This document shows positions 1 to 7,043 of a stretch of DNA of 33,347 bases, piece by piece. Numbering within the stretch: position 1 is the stretch's first letter; every line of letters starts with the position of its first letter. The position numbers and the translations under genes are program-made. Below the pieces are notes generated by a model. That model had not been told where the DNA came from. It saw nothing but the letters and a program-made list of their open reading frames with translations, and searched no databases. The DNA is from a virus: positions 1 through 33,347 of IMG/VR virus record IMGVR_UViG_3300033183_000108. The stretch is one strand, 5' to 3'.

Positions 1-1109
1 ATGTTTACCTGTAGTTCGTCGAACTCGGACATCAGGTCGGCTTCTGCAAACCCTGCTGCACTAGCTAGTGTAGAATCTAGAACACCCCAGTATTCCAAGA
101 CCTCGTAGCGGCTTTCAGATACGTACGGCTCGGTTTCATCCTCGCGAATAGTATCCTCGTAGTATTTGTCCTCGTAGTTAGGACCTTTTGCCAAGCACTC
201 TTCGATAGCTTCCGATATGAAGTGTGGACGCTTAATCAAAGCACGTAATTGCTGGCGATTTAGTCTGTGACGTTCTATGACGTATTCACAGTCATCGATG
301 CTAGTAGCAGATGGGTCGGGGTGGAAATCCCACGCAGATACCATCTCAATTCTAGGTACAACCTTTTCGTACGGTTGGTATTCCCGTTCGCCGTCGTCGT
401 CGCGGCCCCACTTGTGGACACGCTTGTAAAAATTGAAAGGCCCTTTAATGATACCAGTACCAAGAAGGGACGATTCAAAGATAGCTTTACGAAACACATT
501 TACTGCGTTAGTATCAAGAAGCTGGTCATGGATAGTCTTTTCCATGTTCAGGGCTGCAATCTGTGCTGGGCTAATTTGTGGTTCGCCCATCTTTGCAGGT
601 CCTTCAGCAAGAGGCATTTCGCCGTACTTGCCCTGAAGACCACCTAGGAACTCTTGGGATGGTTCAGCACCCAACGCTCCCGGCAACATCTCCCGACCAT
701 CACCTGCGAACCCATACGGGTCTTCTGGCTGCATCTGGTCGAGCGGTGTCTCCATGTGTGCGAACTCCGCAATACCCTCGGGTACGGGAGTGTGCTGCAC
801 AACCAACGGAAACTTTTTGTTAGCAAACAGGATATCTACAATCTGACCATACGCTGCCAGAACCTTGGTCTTGGTAATTCTCACGAATACCTTAGACCGT
901 TCCGAATCGCGGTAGGTTGTTGAAGAGTCGTAAACACCACGAAAGTTCTTGTAGGCTTGAAGCCAACGCTGCTCGTGAGAGTAACGCCCGTTCTCTGCCT
1001 CTTCGAACTTCTGTTTTACGTAACCTGCTAGCCCCGGAAAAGTTTCCTCTGCATTGACTACAGAGATGGCGGAGTCATCTTCAGGTTGAAGGAAATTATC
1101 TTCTGACAT
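1..1109 (-). CDS. Portal protein, 3' part outside window
   Basis: The frame is open from an ATG at 1109 (MSEDNFLQPE...) to the left edge, giving 369 visible codons without a stop, so the C-terminus lies outside the window. The portal call rests mostly on position, as it is the third gene after the large terminase. It also rests on podovirus-portal-like content: an N-terminal segment with YKNFRGVYDSSTTYRDSERS, then a stretch about residues 220-290 with GTGIIKGPFNFYKRVHKW, a WDFHPDP element and ERHRLNRQQLRALIKR. An acidic, Pro/Gly-rich insert near residues 115-165 looks disordered. Known role: a dodecameric ring at the capsid vertex through which DNA is packaged. It could instead be another large head protein, but the order fits portal best. 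Confidence 0.7.
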   Translation of the reverse strand, partial: MSEDNFLQPEDDSAISVVNAEETFPGLAGYVKQKFEEAENGRYSHEQRWLQAYKNFRGVYDSSTTYRDSERSKVFVRITKTKVLAAYGQIVDILFANKKFPLVVQHTPVPEGIAEFAHMETPLDQMQPEDPYGFAGDGREMLPGALGAEPSQEFLGGLQGKYGEMPLAEGPAKMGEPQISPAQIAALNMEKTIHDQLLDTNAVNVFRKAIFESSLLGTGIIKGPFNFYKRVHKWGRDDDGEREYQPYEKVVPRIEMVSAWDFHPDPSATSIDDCEYVIERHRLNRQQLRALIKRPHFISEAIEECLAKGPNYEDKYYEDTIREDETEPYVSESRYEVLEYWGVLDSTLASAAGFAEADLMSEFDELQVN

Positions 1110-1112
1110 AAC

Positions 1113-1331
1113 TTAGTAATCGCGTTCTTCAGCCATTTTCATTACAGATGCGTCTACTGCACCTTTGGTTGCTTTCTTAGGCATATCTTCAGTCAGAACA
1201 CCTTGAGCAGTCTTGGTGTTGAACTCAAGACCTTCACGGTATAGCTGGTTTGCACCCATCTGGTCATCGACGGATGTTTTGTCTGAAGACATGATATAAG
1301 ATGCACCATAATTGTAATTATTATTCGGCAT
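1113..1331 (-). CDS. Small hypothetical protein between recombinase-like gene and portal
   Basis: A 72-aa protein beginning MPNNNYNYGASYIM and ending MAEERDY. I prefer the ATG at 1331 to the one at 1337. A GGGAG Shine-Dalgarno at about 1338-1342 lies 6 nt upstream of 1331 but directly abuts 1337. The sequence is polar, with an Asn/Tyr-rich N-terminus, no membrane segment and no motif I recognise. It sits tightly between the 709-aa protein and the portal in the late leftward operon, so it is probably a minor head or assembly component. No function is assigned. Confidence 0.65.
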   Translation of the reverse strand: MPNNNYNYGASYIMSSDKTSVDDQMGANQLYREGLEFNTKTAQGVLTEDMPKKATKGAVDASVMKMAEERDY

Positions 1332-1346
1332 TTTCATCTCCCATTG

Positions 1347-3476
1347 TTATCTAGATAAGAAGCCTTGGTCTTGATTGACAGGGGCGGCTTCAGGTCCTCT
1401 GTCACGTCCTAAATCAATAAAGCCAGCCTGTTCTTCGGCAGCTATACGACTAGCAGGTGTCATACCGAACGGGTCAGGTTCTGCCCGTGCAGCAGCAATA
1501 TCTCTTATGTCACTGTATCCTACTGGACCAAACTCAGATGCGCCAGCTACTGCGGCAAGAGCAGGAGAGCCTGTAGCGGCTTCTACTTCAGATACAGTTG
1601 AGGCAGCAGTTGCTGCAGTCAAGCCCAAGCCTAAAGGACCTAACGCCTTTTTAACAGGACCCGGCAACTTGTCAACAACCCCGTATAACAGGTCGTACAG
1701 ACCGTCTGCTTTTAGTTTCTCAGCAACGCTAGGCGAGACTGTGTCTGTCAGAGTTTCTTTAGGGGATACTTTCTTTTTTGCAGGTGGTAATACTTCTTCG
1801 GCTTGCTGCTGCAGTTCAGAGGCTTTAGAAATCAAATCCTCCAGCCTGTTTATTCTTTTTGTGAGAGAGTCAGAAGTAGTATTGATTGTACTTTCTACAC
1901 GTCCCTCTGCAGTGCGAGTGAGAGTTTCTGCAAGCTGCTGTTCTTGAGGCACATCTGTAGTCAGCGGGGTCACGGTAGAAGGTTTGAATTTATCAGATGA
2001 AAACCCATACCCCTCTTCACCGAACACAAGCTGGGGATTATCAAAACCAATAGATTCTAGATACAGCGAGCTAAAAAGTTCTTGTGACTTTTGCAAACCT
2101 GACAGACTTGCTCGGCGAGTTCGCTCTACTTTATAGTGCTTAAGTCCTACGTCATTGCCTGATGAGTGACCTAGTACCTTATTAGCTGCGCCGGGACCTT
2201 CTTCCTCATCAAGAATATCAAATATGTTTTTTCGTAAATCTCGTATGCTAAAGGGAACAGCCTCTCCCTTTTTTAAGTCAAATATTTCTAGACCTAATGC
2301 GTCCATATTGCGGCGCATAACAGGATTTATCTTGTCCCGATAAAAAGACTCTCCTGACTTACCTGTTTTTGAAAACAGCGTAGTGCGCCCACCTGCTTCT
2401 GCATCTGCTGCTAAATCTGCAAGTATGCCATGCACAACCTCTCCTAGGTCGTAGTTTATTCTCTCACCCTTATTACTAAGAGCATATATCTTTTGAATAG
2501 AAGGGTCGAATGAACCATAATCTGCACCCTTAATAGCTTTACCTAGCTGAAGATTTACGATGTCAGGGTTGCGAAGACCTGTCAGCATCTTTATAAGAAA
2601 AAACGCTCTAGCTTCTTTATCAGGTATCTGACGAGCCGTAGCGTCTACAGCTTTATTAAAACTATCAAAGTCAGGAAGTTCTAGCTTTCTAGCCTGTCTT
2701 GTTAAACGAATACCAAACTCTTTATTAGTATTCCGATTAGTTTTTTCCCAGTTAGCAAGAACGTTTACTTCGTCCACACCTGTGCCGGAAGTTATCAACG
2801 TTTTTACGCGAGATGCAAACGCACCCGCTGCCGCAGAAACACCTTTGTATCTTTCTCCAGTAGCCCACTTATGTAGACGCTCAATTCCTGCTTCTGAATT
2901 AAGTTCAGAGAGGGGTGTGTCACTAGGGAATCCAGCAGCATCAAGTTCCTTTAAGGCTCGTTCCATCGAGGATATAGAATCCGCAGAACGATTACCTTCT
3001 AGGTAGCTTTCAAATGCTTCTTGTATTGTTTTTCCTGCCACGGACTTTCCTTTTGCTGCTACTGGCTCGTTGGCTGCTTCTAAGGGCTTTCCTGCTACTA
3101 TATTTTTAGAAGCAGAAGCACCCTTTTCCTGCATCTCCATCGTGCTGCCAAACTTCTTTTCATAGGCTTTGAAGCTAGCATCATCGAATAATTCAGGTGC
3201 ATTAAGTTTGATAGAGGATGCTATACTAAACTTCGCATTTTCATCAGCTAAAGGAAAACCTGAATAATCTAAAAAAGCTATAGCTTGTTCAACAGTTAAC
3301 TTTTTGGGTGTTTTTACTTTTCCTTGACCGGGCTTGCCACCAAACGCTTCAAAAAGAAACTCTTCTTCTTCTGGAATAAAAGGTATATCCATATACTGGC
3401 GAAAAGCAAGAGTGGCATCCTTAACCATCTTTTCGGCACTGCTTGCATTTTTTCCAATGTTGGTTATTTCTGCCAT
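1347..3476 (-). CDS. Tyrosine-recombinase-domain protein in the packaging operon
   Basis: A 709-aa protein starting at the ATG directly after the large-terminase stop. Residues ~150-230 look like a SAM-like core-binding domain. Residues ~255-455 hold a tyrosine-recombinase catalytic core: R302 (MLTGLRNPDI), K336 (SNKGER, beta-hairpin Lys), R415 in SIRDLRKN, H437 (LGHSSG) and Y448 (LKHYKV). The HxxR box reads RxxR (R412-R415), so the usual first His is replaced. The ~130-aa N-terminal and ~250-aa C-terminal extensions are unusual for an integrase. The C-terminal one has a coiled coil (~525-560), a Pro/Lys stretch and an Ala/Gly-rich hydrophobic segment. Its place between terminase and portal suggests either an integrase or resolvase made late, or a recombinase fold reused in packaging or the virion. 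The fold call is firm; the activity is not. Confidence 0.75.
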   Translation of the reverse strand: MAEITNIGKNASSAEKMVKDATLAFRQYMDIPFIPEEEEFLFEAFGGKPGQGKVKTPKKLTVEQAIAFLDYSGFPLADENAKFSIASSIKLNAPELFDDASFKAYEKKFGSTMEMQEKGASASKNIVAGKPLEAANEPVAAKGKSVAGKTIQEAFESYLEGNRSADSISSMERALKELDAAGFPSDTPLSELNSEAGIERLHKWATGERYKGVSAAAGAFASRVKTLITSGTGVDEVNVLANWEKTNRNTNKEFGIRLTRQARKLELPDFDSFNKAVDATARQIPDKEARAFFLIKMLTGLRNPDIVNLQLGKAIKGADYGSFDPSIQKIYALSNKGERINYDLGEVVHGILADLAADAEAGGRTTLFSKTGKSGESFYRDKINPVMRRNMDALGLEIFDLKKGEAVPFSIRDLRKNIFDILDEEEGPGAANKVLGHSSGNDVGLKHYKVERTRRASLSGLQKSQELFSSLYLESIGFDNPQLVFGEEGYGFSSDKFKPSTVTPLTTDVPQEQQLAETLTRTAEGRVESTINTTSDSLTKRINRLEDLISKASELQQQAEEVLPPAKKKVSPKETLTDTVSPSVAEKLKADGLYDLLYGVVDKLPGPVKKALGPLGLGLTAATAASTVSEVEAATGSPALAAVAGASEFGPVGYSDIRDIAAARAEPDPFGMTPASRIAAEEQAGFIDLGRDRGPEAAPVNQDQGFLSR

Positions 3477-5180
3477 CTAGTATCCGAATGTCCCGTCAAA
3501 AGGTTGGAACGCCTGTTCTTTTATGCCTTGCAATGATTTATGGATTGATGTATAACCAGAGGTGCGAGTCATAACCATATAACGGAGTGCATCGTATGCG
3601 TGGTCTTCAGCCTTGGTATCTACATCTTCACTGTTTGTTTTGGACAGGGGTATCCCTGACATTTGTGCAATGGTGTGTTTACAAGTTGAGAAAATGCGTA
3701 AACGTGGTTCGTTGGTGTGAGGGTCTTCTGCCAATCTTCTGTGCAGTTCCATCTTTCCATGAAGCCTGTTACGGTCAGACGGTGTCCAACGCACACCTGC
3801 CCTCATCATGGTTTCTGCAATAGATGGTCCGAAGCCTGTTTTGTTCCAGCACGAAGCATCCAGCACGTTATAGTGGGGAAGAGGGTCTAGTTCTTCCATT
3901 TCTAGTATTTTATCAGCTAACTGGTCTGCTGTCAAGTGTTTAGCATACAACTCTCTGTATACCCAGATATTGTCATCCCAGTCGATTGCACCCCACAGGA
4001 CACAAGAGGGAGAAGCGTAGCCGTAGTCAGCAGCACGGATGCGAGGCCAGTTGGTCGGCATCTCGAACGGTTCGACCACATGCTTGATGCGAGAGAACTC
4101 TGGAAAGGCTGCACCTTCCGCCACGTCCCAGTCACCCTCTAGGAGTCTGCGTCTTTCTACGTCTGGCAACGAACGAAGCATGGCCTCGTATTGCCCATCC
4201 GCCATTAGATAAGGGTTGTCGGTTAGACGTGCGGGTACGAACTTGCGGTAGAAGAGCGGCTGTCCCGCTTTTTCTGGATGTGTGTCAGGCCAAAGAAACG
4301 CCTTGCCCGTCTCCGGGTCGTATGCCGGAAAAGCCTTATTCGCCTCGTGCTTGTCGATATACATTTTCTTAACCCACCAGCCACCAACACCACCGGGGTT
4401 GGCAGTACATCGCATACAGAGGTTCTTTTGTAATTCGGGGTCTGTTGAGCGTAAACGTGACCTAAGATAATCCCAAACATAGCTACTCGGATATTGTGTA
4501 ATTTCATCGACACCTATCCAGTTGAAAGCCTGACCTTGGAAACGGGTCACATCTTTATCTCTATCTAAATAGGTAAACCACATGGTCGCCCCCGAAGGAA
4601 AGACCCATGTGGATTTTGATTCCCGATAAACTGCGCCGGGAAACGCTTTAGGATATAACTGCTTTGACTTGTCTATAAGTTCGGTCAGTTCATCCAGAGT
4701 ACGCCTAAGAAGAAGCCCACGATGATTAGGATTATGGCAGTAGCGTAGTGGGTCTGCAAGAAGTGCAAAACTTTTTCCGCCTCCTGCTGCACCGCCATAC
4801 AGTACGTCTTGCTCGGGAGCAGACAGGAACTCTTCTTGAGGGCCTTCATTAGGTTTGAATATAACTGGTGTATCATCGATTATCTCCTGCACGGTTGCTG
4901 GGAGATTGGCAAGGTCATCACCATCTACGACCCGCGAACCCGTGCCGTTAAGCGCGGTTTCCACCTTCTTCGCACTTTTCTTTAACTTACGTGCGTAGCT
5001 GGCTTTGTCCTGCGCTTTCTTCTGATGTTTTTCTTTTGCCTTCTCGGCTTTTCGAACTCGTGCTTGTAACGCACGTCTCGCTCGTTCGGCTCGAGATAGG
5101 TTGTAAATAGCCTTGGGGGCGTTAGGGTCTTTTTTAGGACGACCTCTACCCCGCTTTTTTTTTTTTTTTTCTTCAGACAT
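3477..5180 (-). CDS. terL: Terminase large subunit (packaging ATPase-nuclease)
   Basis: A 567-aa motor that threads DNA into the prohead and cuts it. Walker A is GGAAGGGKS (about residues 129-137) and Walker B is WIGVDE (D224, E225). The RNase H-like nuclease has acidic candidates D384 (AADYGY), D440 (NVLDAS) and the C-terminal AEDHAYDALRYM around D525-D529. The first ~80 residues are an extra, very basic, helical extension with KRGRGRPKK, which matches an AT-hook core (GRP flanked by basic residues). Codons 4-9 lie in an uninterrupted run of 16 A on the coding strand (5155-5170). The start is 1 nt after the preceding stop with only a weak purine-rich ribosome site. It is part of the leftward late operon. 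Confidence 0.95.
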   Translation of the reverse strand: MSEEKKKKKRGRGRPKKDPNAPKAIYNLSRAERARRALQARVRKAEKAKEKHQKKAQDKASYARKLKKSAKKVETALNGTGSRVVDGDDLANLPATVQEIIDDTPVIFKPNEGPQEEFLSAPEQDVLYGGAAGGGKSFALLADPLRYCHNPNHRGLLLRRTLDELTELIDKSKQLYPKAFPGAVYRESKSTWVFPSGATMWFTYLDRDKDVTRFQGQAFNWIGVDEITQYPSSYVWDYLRSRLRSTDPELQKNLCMRCTANPGGVGGWWVKKMYIDKHEANKAFPAYDPETGKAFLWPDTHPEKAGQPLFYRKFVPARLTDNPYLMADGQYEAMLRSLPDVERRRLLEGDWDVAEGAAFPEFSRIKHVVEPFEMPTNWPRIRAADYGYASPSCVLWGAIDWDDNIWVYRELYAKHLTADQLADKILEMEELDPLPHYNVLDASCWNKTGFGPSIAETMMRAGVRWTPSDRNRLHGKMELHRRLAEDPHTNEPRLRIFSTCKHTIAQMSGIPLSKTNSEDVDTKAEDHAYDALRYMVMTRTSGYTSIHKSLQGIKEQAFQPFDGTFGY

Positions 5181-5181
5181 G

Positions 5182-5406
5182 CTATTTCTTTCGGCGAGAC
5201 CTGAACCACATACGTTCTTCCGCCTCGGTAGCTTCTTGACCTGTGCGGGTGTTAATCAGTTCGTTGAACTGGTTCATGTAATAATCACTAGCTTTGAACT
5301 CGGGTGGTCCGAACTTCTCGTCGTACATCTTGCTAGGTTTTTTAGTTTCGCTATTTTCCGCTGCCTTGCGCGGTGGGGTTTTGTATCCCTTTGTCATGCT
5401 AGCCAT
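5182..5406 (-). CDS. Small hypothetical protein before terL
   Basis: A 74-aa, charged protein (MASMTKGYKTPP... ending FRSRRKK). Its ATG at 5406 overlaps the TAG of the preceding gene by 8 nt, and its own stop lies 1 nt before terL, so it is translationally coupled on both sides. It has a basic C-terminus and no membrane segment. I do not recognise a family. Its place between the terminase subunits suggests a packaging accessory role, which is inference from position only. Confidence 0.65.
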   Translation of the reverse strand: MASMTKGYKTPPRKAAENSETKKPSKMYDEKFGPPEFKASDYYMNQFNELINTRTGQEATEAEERMWFRSRRKK

Positions 5407-5788
5407 TGTACTTTGCCTTCCGTCCTCTGTGGAGTCTACCGCCGAAAGCGTACCCTGCTGGGTTTTTTTCTTTTTGCTCTATACGAACCTTGTCTCTTCC
5501 TGCGCTGTCTTTGCCCACAGCTTTGTAGTCGTCAAACTCACCAGAAGCCACGCCCAAGTAGGACAGTATTTCATTTCGTATGTTTTTGTTAGAATACTTA
5601 GGATTGTCTGGGTAGTACTTTTGCAAACTCAGTTGAACAGCGATTGTTTTCTGCTCTTTCTTGGATAGCTTGTCAAAACCAGAGTGCAAATCCCGCGCAG
5701 CACCGCTAAATTCTCTAAGCAGGTCTAGGCCACGTTTTGTATGTCTAAGTTTTGATTTACTGGGGGCTTTCGCCGCTGGATTAACCAT
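5399..5788 (-). CDS. Basic hypothetical protein between terminase subunits
   Basis: A 129-aa, strongly basic protein (MVNPAAKAPSKSKLRHTKRG... ending GGRLHRGRKAKYNG). The ends are Lys/Arg-rich and the middle is mixed helical (KLSKKEQKTIAVQLSLQKYYPDNPKYSN). The ATG overlaps the end of the small-terminase gene by 8 nt. The Gly/Arg/Lys-rich tail would suit DNA or RNA contact, but no family is recognised. Co-transcription with both terminase subunits points to packaging or early head assembly. Confidence 0.7.
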   Translation of the reverse strand: MVNPAAKAPSKSKLRHTKRGLDLLREFSGAARDLHSGFDKLSKKEQKTIAVQLSLQKYYPDNPKYSNKNIRNEILSYLGVASGEFDDYKAVGKDSAGRDKVRIEQKEKNPAGYAFGGRLHRGRKAKYNG

Positions 5789-6179
5789 CGATTACTACTT
5801 CCTTCTTTGGTGGCAGTAAGACCACCCCGTGGACAGCCTGTACGTTGTGATTCATAGTTTCTTGTTTGCCAAGGCCAACCCTGTTTAGTATCGCTTCTGC
5901 TGCCCTAAGTTTTAGGTCGTCCCCACGCTCAATTACGGGCGTATCGACCAGTTCGACCATCTTGTTAGCAGCCTTGAGGGAGTTTCCCGCCAACACGGCT
6001 CGGGTACGCTCCACGATTTCCTCGGCTAGGCTGTCTCGCAGCCACGTAACTGAGCCACGCGAGTACCCGGCAATCTCTGCTGCTTGGTTGAAGTTGCCGT
6101 TCGATTCGAACAGGGCTGTCAAGAAGGTTTCTTGCTTCTCGGACAACTGCTTCTTTTTTTGCTGCTGTACTAGGTTCAT
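5781..6179 (-). CDS. terS: Terminase small subunit-like DNA-binding protein
   Basis: A 132-aa protein. I place the start at 6179 (MNLVQQQKKKQLSEKQETF) because AAGG lies upstream at a suitable distance. An in-frame ATG at 6227 would add 16 residues but has no ribosome site. Residues ~14-45 (LSEKQETFL...NFNQAAEIAGYSRGSVTWLRDS) form the helix-turn-helix typical of small terminases that recognise packaging DNA. A central helical region with ELVDTPVIERGDDLKLRAAEAILNR is usual for the family, and the C-terminus (VVLLPPKKEVVIDG) is tail-like. It is the first gene of the late leftward operon, about 100 nt below a TTGACA-N17-CATAAT promoter. The call rests on motif, order and size. Confidence 0.8.
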   Translation of the reverse strand: MNLVQQQKKKQLSEKQETFLTALFESNGNFNQAAEIAGYSRGSVTWLRDSLAEEIVERTRAVLAGNSLKAANKMVELVDTPVIERGDDLKLRAAEAILNRVGLGKQETMNHNVQAVHGVVLLPPKKEVVIDG

Positions 6180-6286
6180 TGGGTTTGCCTTGCGATGTTG
6201 CTGGGAAGCGTACCGAATACCAATCATATAAGGAAAATATAAGGAAAAGTTGAGGTGGCTCGTTGTTTTGCAACCCCAGCAACCTC

Positions 6287-6315
6287 ATTATGGTAATAAT
6301 CGGGGGTATTGTCAA
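6287..6315 (-). promoter_or_regulatory. Sigma-70-type promoter for the terminase/late operon
   Basis: On the minus strand, TTGACA (6310-6315), a 17-bp spacer and CATAAT (6287-6292) form a near-consensus host promoter. The predicted transcript starts near 6280, leaving a ~100-nt leader before terS. No other good candidate was seen upstream of this operon. Confidence 0.75.
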
Positions 6316-6366
6316 CTGTTTTTCCTAGAAATTACCAAAAAAATTACGGGTGGGGTGTTTTTGGGG

Positions 6367-6395
6367 TTGACAGATTGCGAAATCGTTGTCATACT
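6367..6395 (+). promoter_or_regulatory. Rightward sigma-70-type promoter facing away from terS
   Basis: TTGACA (6367-6372), a 17-bp spacer and CATACT (6390-6395). The spacer region is an imperfect palindrome (TGACA...TGTCA outside, GATT...AATC inside), a plausible operator. It is divergent from the terminase promoter, and the two TTGACA boxes are mirror images about 50 bp apart. No rightward protein gene follows before a terminator at 6483-6509. Confidence 0.6.
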
Positions 6396-6401
6396 GGCTG
6401 T

Positions 6402-6509
6402 ATCTAGCCGCCGGGTAAACCCCCATACTAACTGTAGGGCTATTAGCAGGGTCTAATAGTAGGGTTACCTTACACGTTCGCCGGGAACCATAGTTGGGTT
6501 CCCTTTTTT
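6402..6509 (+). ncRNA. Candidate ~108-nt small RNA
   Basis: The interval runs from the predicted start of the 6367-6395 promoter to an intrinsic terminator. No reading frame of useful length is present. It contains short self-complementary stretches (CGGGTAAACCC near its 5' end) and most of the first 37-bp direct repeat. No RNA family was recognised. It could instead be an attenuated leader or chance. Confidence 0.35.
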
Positions 6510-6580
6510 ATTGTCCAAAAGTAGCACAGTAAGTAACGGGGCGGTCTATTAGTAGGGTTACCTTACACGTTCGCCGGGAA
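6451..6580. repeat. Pair of 37-bp direct repeats
   Basis: Copies at 6451-6487 and 6544-6580 differ at one position and are spaced by 93 bp. The shared core includes AGTAGGGTTACCTTACACG followed by TTCGCCGGGAA. The second copy is framed by an 8-bp inverted repeat (GGCGGTCT 6540-6547, AGACCGCC 6580-6587). The first runs into the terminator stem. A shorter relative (AGGGTT-CCTTACA) occurs near 12675 in the early control region. Candidates are regulator, replication or packaging sites. Confidence 0.8.
6483..6509 (+). terminator. Intrinsic terminator, rightward
   Basis: GGGAACC (6483-6489) pairs with GGTTCCC (6497-6503) across a 7-nt loop and is followed directly by six T. Orientation fits only a rightward transcript, for which the sole visible source is the 6367-6395 promoter. 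Confidence 0.75.
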
Positions 6581-6691
6581 GACCGCCGGGAAGCCTATAC
6601 AGAAAACCCCAAAATAGAGAAAATATGTCGGGATTGCATAGCAAATGCGGGGGGTCCCCGGTGTCCCATGCGTACCCGCATTGGGTAATTT

Positions 6692-6811
6692 TTATTTAAC
6701 CATATCGCTGATGATACCGCCCGCGCCTTTCCCGGCAAACTAGCCCAGCAACCCCGCAAGGCTACCCACAAGGGATATCGCGCACGCCCGCGCACGTACA
6801 CGTCTTGTCAT
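6692..6811 (-). pseudogene. Small membrane-peptide ORF interrupted by an amber codon
   Basis: From the ATG at 6811 the frame reads MTRRVRARACAISLVGSLAG then LLG, an in-frame TAG (6740-6742), then FAGKGAGGIISDMVK and TAA. Read through the TAG it gives a 39-residue product: a basic N-terminus, a hydrophobic Gly-rich segment and a short polar tail, like a tiny membrane or phage lysis-type peptide. Neighbouring genes end with TAG normally, so codon reassignment is unlikely. A decayed gene is the simplest reading. No ribosome site is evident. Confidence 0.35.
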
Positions 6812-6944
6812 TTGTCATATTAGCGATACGGTAAACCCGAAAGGGTAGGCCTTTACGGTTGATATAACACGGCTTCCCGGGACAACCCCCGCCCGGTAAA
6901 TCCCAAGGATAACAGCCCCCTAGTTGTTATTCAGGCTTCACGGC

Positions 6945-6973
6945 AAAAAAAAGCCCCAGCATATAGCCGGGGC
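6945..6973 (-). terminator. Intrinsic terminator of the leftward accessory genes
   Basis: On the minus strand, an 8-bp stem (GCCCCGGC / GCTGGGGC, one G-U) with a short AT-rich loop is followed by eight T (6945-6952 read as A on +). It would end transcription arriving from the DUF932 and winged-helix genes. Confidence 0.85.
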
Positions 6974-6995
6974 AAGTTTCGCGGGATAGTTCGCG

Positions 6996-7043
6996 CTAGT
7001 CCAGAATAATCCAGATAGTTATTATTATTGTTAACAGTTCCAT
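6996..7043 (-). CDS. Possible 15-aa hydrophobic peptide
   Basis: The ATG at 7043 overlaps the TAA of the preceding gene (TAATG). The frame reads MELLTIIITIWIILD before a TAG, almost entirely hydrophobic, and ends ~20 nt before the operon terminator. An AGG lies upstream. It could be a leaderless membrane peptide or chance. Too short to be trusted without conservation. Confidence 0.2.
   Translation of the reverse strand: MELLTIIITIWIILD

Larger units (their letters stand above)
6180..7042. other. 863-bp intergenic and decayed region
   Basis: No intact convincing protein gene above ~20 residues was found here. It holds divergent promoters (6287-6315 leftward, 6367-6395 rightward), a short rightward transcription unit ending in a terminator, two 37-bp direct repeats and an amber-interrupted small membrane ORF. 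A leftward terminator closes it on the right. It also has several strong hairpins, for example ATGCG/CGCAT with a GGTA loop near 6670-6680. Being next to terS, it could also hold a packaging or attachment site, which cannot be decided by eye. Confidence 0.6.

Noticed and set aside
267-1100. Rightward ORFs of 67-126 residues opposite the portal gene
   Set aside because: They lie wholly within the leftward portal frame, have no coding character or ribosome sites, and are antisense shadows.
5120-5150. HMG-box start (KDPNAPK) after the AT-hook in the large terminase
   Set aside because: Only seven residues match and no HMG-box follows; chance similarity.
6400-6600. tRNA gene or tRNA-based attachment site near the direct repeats
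   Set aside because: GTTCG and a CCA-like end appear, but no cloverleaf with acceptor, anticodon and T arms can be drawn.
6740-6742. Amber codon reassignment in this phage
   Set aside because: Several neighbouring genes end in TAG at natural, tightly packed junctions, so TAG works as stop here.
6595-6801. 68-residue leftward ORF
   Set aside because: Composition is not protein-like, no ribosome site, and a better small frame overlaps it.
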